Shown piece by piece: positions 26,306-32,300 of a stretch of DNA of 64,000 nt. Numbering within the stretch: the stretch's first letter is position 1; each line of letters begins with the position of its first letter. Origin of the DNA: Hepsetus odoe (lineage: Eukaryota > Chordata > Actinopteri > Characiformes > Hepsetidae); the NCBI GenBank assembly GCA_017165825.1, contig CM029379.1, positions 20,736,044 to 20,800,043 on the forward strand. Reading direction: 5' to 3'. Position numbers and translations under genes: made by a program. The notes below the pieces were generated by a model, which worked only from the letters and a program-made list of their open reading frames with translations, had not been told where the DNA came from and did no database searches.

Positions 26306-29300
26306 TCTACTATGTGAGGTCTGGATCATTAAAAAAAGGGGCCTGACGTAGATGGACCTCCCCTTCTGCTCCCGTTTAAGGGTCGACACAGCAGATCATC
26401 CGTTTCCATTTCTTCCTGTCCTCTGCATCTTCCTCCTTCAAACTGACCACCTGCTATCACTACATCCATAAACCTCCTCTTTGGTCTTCCTCTTTTTTAA
26501 GCTGACATCTCCAGCTCCATCTCCTGTCTTTTCGTCAGTGCTAGCCTCTCCAACTCATAGCATTGCTGGTTTCACTACTGTCCTGTAAATGTTCCCTTTT
26601 ACACTCTCTGGTACCAGTCTATCACAAATCACTCCAGCCACTCTTCTCCACATGCTTGCACTCTCTTCTTCACCTCTCTTCCACAATCACCGTTACTCTG
26701 AACTGTAGATCCCAAGTATCCCAAGTATTTAAACTCCTCCACCTTTGTCACCTTTACTCCCTTTTTTGACCTTACTCATCTCCAGGGTCTTTATTCTAAA
26801 TGACATAAAGAACCTATACAGTAAGTGTACACACGATGGGTAGAAATACATTGGGATAAAAATACGCATCCAAATATTTCACATGAGCCCTGTAACAGAG
26901 AACTCTGCAGTAGACCATTACTGACCAGCATATAAAAATCTGGTAACATACCATCATAAATAAAGCTTCAGTTAATGAAATAACTAAATATAGATGCGCT
27001 GTAAGAAAAACATGCTTCATATTCTTGCCCGCTATCAGAGGTCTTTAATGTATTATGAATGGGTCAGTTCAATAATTTTTCATTTTTCTATAAAATGTCA
27101 CACTAATAACTCCCACTGAACTCAAATGAATGGAATGAGCTGGAATGAATTGAAAGAGAGAGATCTTACAGACTTACACACACACACACACACACACTCA
27201 CTCACTCTCTCTGGTGATGTGCCCTCTTTATCAGAGTGCGGGTCACAAAGCTCTCAGCAGAAACACCTGCTGTTACTGTTTCGGTCTCTGGAGAGCAGCT
27301 CTCAGATTGGAAACCTCCTGTACTTTAATGGCACAATCAGTATGCTTTTATTATGAGCTCGTATTTCAGGAAAATAGGTCTACCGTGTATAAACTGGCCA
27401 CACAAATTAATTCTTAGAAGAATAAAGCCATAATAAAAGTTGCCTTCCGAACTGTTCAAACATGAGTCCACCTGCATTAGTCATTCCGTCAGCATCATAC
27501 AGACTAATTATCTAAAAGCCAGACTGGCCATATTGATAACAGGAAGTTTCTAAAACATAACATTAAACAAGATACCTTTTTACCAAGACGGTTTAGGACT
27601 TTTGAATCTCGTTTGGTGCACAACTGTTTCATCAGGTATAAATCTCTGCAGAACTAGATTAGGCCAGTTTGCAATTATCATAATGCAGTTTCCATCCATC
27701 CATCCATTTTCTGCCGCTTGTCCCAAACGGGGTCACGGGGGAGTGCTGGAGTCCAACCCAGCGCACACAGGGCGAAGGACGGGGGATGCACCCTGGACAG
27801 GTCGCCAGCCCGTCGCAGGGAGGAGCATGATGGGGACTGCACCTTGCTCAAGGTTGCCGCAGGGCAACCCACTGGGAAGGGGTTCGAACCCCCGATCCTC
27901 CGATCAGGTGGCCAACGCCCTAAACACTAGGCCACCGCAATGCAGTTTTTGTTTATTTTATTTTTTATTATTAATGAGAAGGAAATTTCACCTGTTTTTT
28001 GGTGGTAAATGTATGTCAATGAGTATGGTGGTACATTTCTGCAGATATTATTGGGTTGAATCTTGAGTTCCAGTGTTTGTTGGCAAGTATTGCTCTATTT
28101 ACTAACCCAAGAAGAAAATTTTGGATGTCTACAATTCCTGCATCTGGGTTTAGGGGAAGGTTGTTTTCTGGTCATCTTTAACTATCTACCTTATTTCTGA
28201 GTGACCAAAACCACCTAATTCCTACTTCCTGTCAGTGTTTCCATGTCAATTCATCCAATACAATGAGTGAAAGTTCTGCTTGTGCTGGGTTGGCTGTAGC
28301 ATCAGTTAAAAAACGTTTACAATTTTTAATGATTCACAGAAAGCAAATATGGGTATTTCTTCCCATCTTCTAAGAATTACCCATTTGAATCCCAGACCAA
28401 AAGGTTGCCCTGGGGTATCCTCAAGCAAGGTACCGTCCCCACCACTACTGCCAGGGCACTGGATACATCTGCCCACTTTTGCATGGTTTGTGTGGGTTAA
28501 AAGCAGGGAAGCATTTCAGTGGGGTCAACTGAGTGCTGGGGGCAGTGGTGTTCTAGTGTTTAGGGACGAGGCCCCAGGATCTGAAGGTCTTGGGTTTGAA
28601 TCCCAGACCAGTAGGTTGCCCTGAGGTACCCTTGAGCAAGTTACCCTCCCCATCACTGCTGCCCCCTTGTGTATGAGCGTATGGGTGAAAAGCAGAGGCT
28701 GAATTCTGTTGTGTCTCACTGTGTGCTGTGGTATTGTTTCACAATGACAAAAAAAGTCACTTTCACTTTTTCTTCTGCTGTTTCACAATGACAAATTGTC
28801 ACGTTCAAAACAGCCAACTTGGTTAATGTGGAAGTGATTTCAAAGCTCCTCACCATAAAAAAGTAGTTTATCATCAGCCATAGCTTCATACCGTCCCATA
28901 CTTTAAGTTTAGACAGATGAGACCACTTCTCATTTTAGCGAGTCAGTAATGAAAACACTAATCTAAACTAGACTAAAACAGATGGTAAATTATCCAACAC
29001 ATAGTCAAAGTGCTAAATGAACACAATCCCACTTCTGAACAGTCATGGAAATCAAACTGCTTCACTCCTCATTAAGTGTCGGTCTAACTATAAATAAAAA
29101 CCTCATCATATGGGAGTCATCACAGCAGATCACCGCTGTCAGGTTGGCTGTTATGGCTCACAGTACTCTTTCATGCTCTTTTGTGAGAAACACTGCTGAC
29201 TTTCCATTCATGTCATTTTCCACAGCTATTCAACTTCCCCAGGTTCTGTTTCCGTAGTCAAAACCATGAACAGCTACCTGGATAGAGAATAGCCAGTCTA

Positions 29301-32300
29301 CTTCCTGTTTGTAAATCATTGTAAATCAAATAGATCTGAGGGTGCCTCGCTTTTCAGCTGATCTGATTGGTCAATGCAGGAAAACGAATATTGAAGTGCT
29401 ACCCAGGCCATTCCATGAGGTGACGTTCCCGTGTCTCCATTCTCTCCTGTTCTTATGAGGTCGTCCTTACAGGCGACATCTGCACTCAGACAAAATGCAG
29501 CCACACAGAGGTGCGCTAAAGGCCATGTCAAACTTACAGAAGCATTGGAAACCATTATTCACTGCCGCTTCCTGTTTGAACGCCACCTTAGACCCATTCT
29601 GCTGAATGCAGAAGTGTCAAATGAGATGCATCCTCAGAAGAGAACTCACTTAAATAAGGTATGTTCCTGCGAATTTCAGAACAGGAATTATTTGTGTGCT
29701 GGGTTTAACATATTGGAAAGAATGCATTAATACACGTTCGCCCCTAGATTTAGCACGGGCCACTTTTTATCTTTTTATGTTTGCAGAATATGTTCAGTTC
29801 AGCAAATAAAAAGCAGCTGCATATTAAAACGTGCAGAACACAAAAGCCTTATTGAAAAGCACACAGTCACAGTCAGCCAGTTCATGTTATTATTAGTTCT
29901 TCAACCCATATATCTCCATCTCACCATCGCTCCCTCTGAATGGATTATTACACTGCTGTAGTGTAGTATGAGCTGGAAAATCACTTTCATGCCTGTTGCG
30001 AAAGTACAGAACATGTAGGAAGCCATTACTTCTGAAAGAGAAAAAAGTGAAAGTGACTATTTTTGTCATTGTGAAAAACGGTGAGCCACAACGAAATTCA
30101 ACCTCTGCTTTTCACCCATACACTCATACACAAGGGGCCAGCTTTTGAAAGCGCCCGGGGAGCAGTGATGGGGAGGGTAACTTGCTCAAGGGTACCTCAG
30201 GGCAACCTACTGGTCTGGGATTCAAACCCAAGACCTTCAGATCCTGGGGACTCATCCCTAAACACTGCTTTTCACTCACTCATACACACTGTGCACCCTG
30301 GGAGCAGTGATGGTGATGGTACCTTGCTCAAGGGCAACCTACTGGTCTGTGATTTGTACGTATGACCTTCTGATCCTTCTGCACAGGCAACATTTTCCAT
30401 TTTTCTAGCATGTTCAAATTCAAACTCAACAAAGAAAAGGTAAGCATGCATTAAAATGTGTGTTTAGACTCCTTTAAACTTAGAAAAGACCCTCTAATGT
30501 TGGTGCAGGTTTTACATTTTTGCTGGGGAATCTAAAATGTCTCGTTTTTTCTTGCAGCAAACTATAGCCAATGACTCAGGACATGCTGTTCAACAGGAAC
30601 TGATCAAACTGTTTCTGGAAGCCCCTGCCTAACTCCACACAGTAACAGTCAGTAACAGAGAACAAATGAAAAAAAAAAAATTGCCCAATAAAAAAACTGG
30701 TCTATTTAACAGAAATAGCCTAGAATTTCCTAAATAGTTGCATTTCTGCATGTTTCTGGTAGTTAATAGCTATTAATGAAGCTGGGTATAGACAGCGGAA
30801 GAGCTATTTGTTCATTTCATTTCTTGCATCTGCTGTAGACTCTTTCCACTTATCGAGGTGCCCCGGGGCTCCTGAGTACAAGCCCCACTGGTGTGGTCAG
30901 TAATCCTTCCCTGGTTTCCAATAGCAGTCTTAGGCACATCGTTATGTTTTCCTTGCTCTAACTCACCCGAATCTACTCATCAGGCCTTTATAAAGCCCTT
31001 AGTAATCTGAGGCATGACTGAGAGGTTAGAAAAAGCACATAAGAAGCTCAGCCTCTTGAAAGACACTTTACTTCACCTCACAGTCAGCCAATTTATATGT
31101 TATTATTAGTTTTTCAACTCATCTCTTCATCGCTCCCAGTCCTCTGAATGCATTATTGCCCTGCTGTAGTAGAGTATGAGCTCATGAATCAGTGTGTGTG
31201 TGTGTGTGTGTGTATGTATGCAGAGTTTAGTGCACAAGTTCAATTTATTTGCTAAATTTAACATGTAGAGTGGTCTGACACTCTGGTGGATTTCCTTTCG
31301 CCATATGAGCGCTGGAATCCGCTCCAGCACCTCCGTAACCCGGTTAAGTCCAGTGGGTCAGATAAATGATGGATGAATGAAATGTTCTGATGTGTAGATT
31401 CAGCATATAAACAGGGATTTTATACTGAAATATGTAAAAGTGTGTTTTCGGCAGAGGGGAGAAGGTCTCAGACAAATTCTTCAATGTTCAGGTATCTGTA
31501 CTTTAGAGTTTCTTTGAACAGCATTTTAACACAAATATCTACCTTATAATTTTTATAATAATAAGAACCTTTAAATTTTAATGTGAGGCAGAGAGATTAT
31601 CGATTCTTTGATGTTTCAAATGTTTCATATGGGGGCAGCGGTGGCCTAGTGGGTTCAAACCCCTTATCAGTAGGTTGCCCTGAGGTACCCTTGAGCAAGG
31701 TACCGTCCCCATCACTGCTCGCTTTCATAGCTGCCCCCTGCTGCACAGTGTGTGTGTTTGTGTGCATGGGTTAAATGCAGAGGTCCTATTTCATTGTGGT
31801 TCACTGTGTGAATCAGCTCATGATAGCGTTGATGAAGTGAAGTGAAAGTGACTACTTGTTGATGTGAATGTGTGCATTTAACCCATGCACACAAACACAC
31901 ACCGTACAGCAGTGGGCAGCTATGAAAGCGCCCAGGGAGCAGTGATGGGGACGGTACCTTGCTCAAGGGTACCTCAGCGCAATCTACTAGTCCGGGATTC
32001 TAATCCATGACCTTCCTATACTGGTGCCAAGTTCCTAATCACTAGACCGCCGCTGCGCCAATGCGCCAATGCACCGATACAAATTAGCATCTAAAATCAC
32101 ACCCATCCACACACAGACACACACACTCCCTCCTCACCTGATGAGCTCTGCCAACATCAGTAACTTTAATGGTGCAACCTGCTGTGGCCTTACTGTACAT
32201 CATTAGCCAGGTGAGAGACAGAGACAGGTGAGCAGATAAGAGAGGGGAGGAGGGGGGGGGGTAATGACAGCTCTGGGGAACCTGGTCTGCTAAACACATT

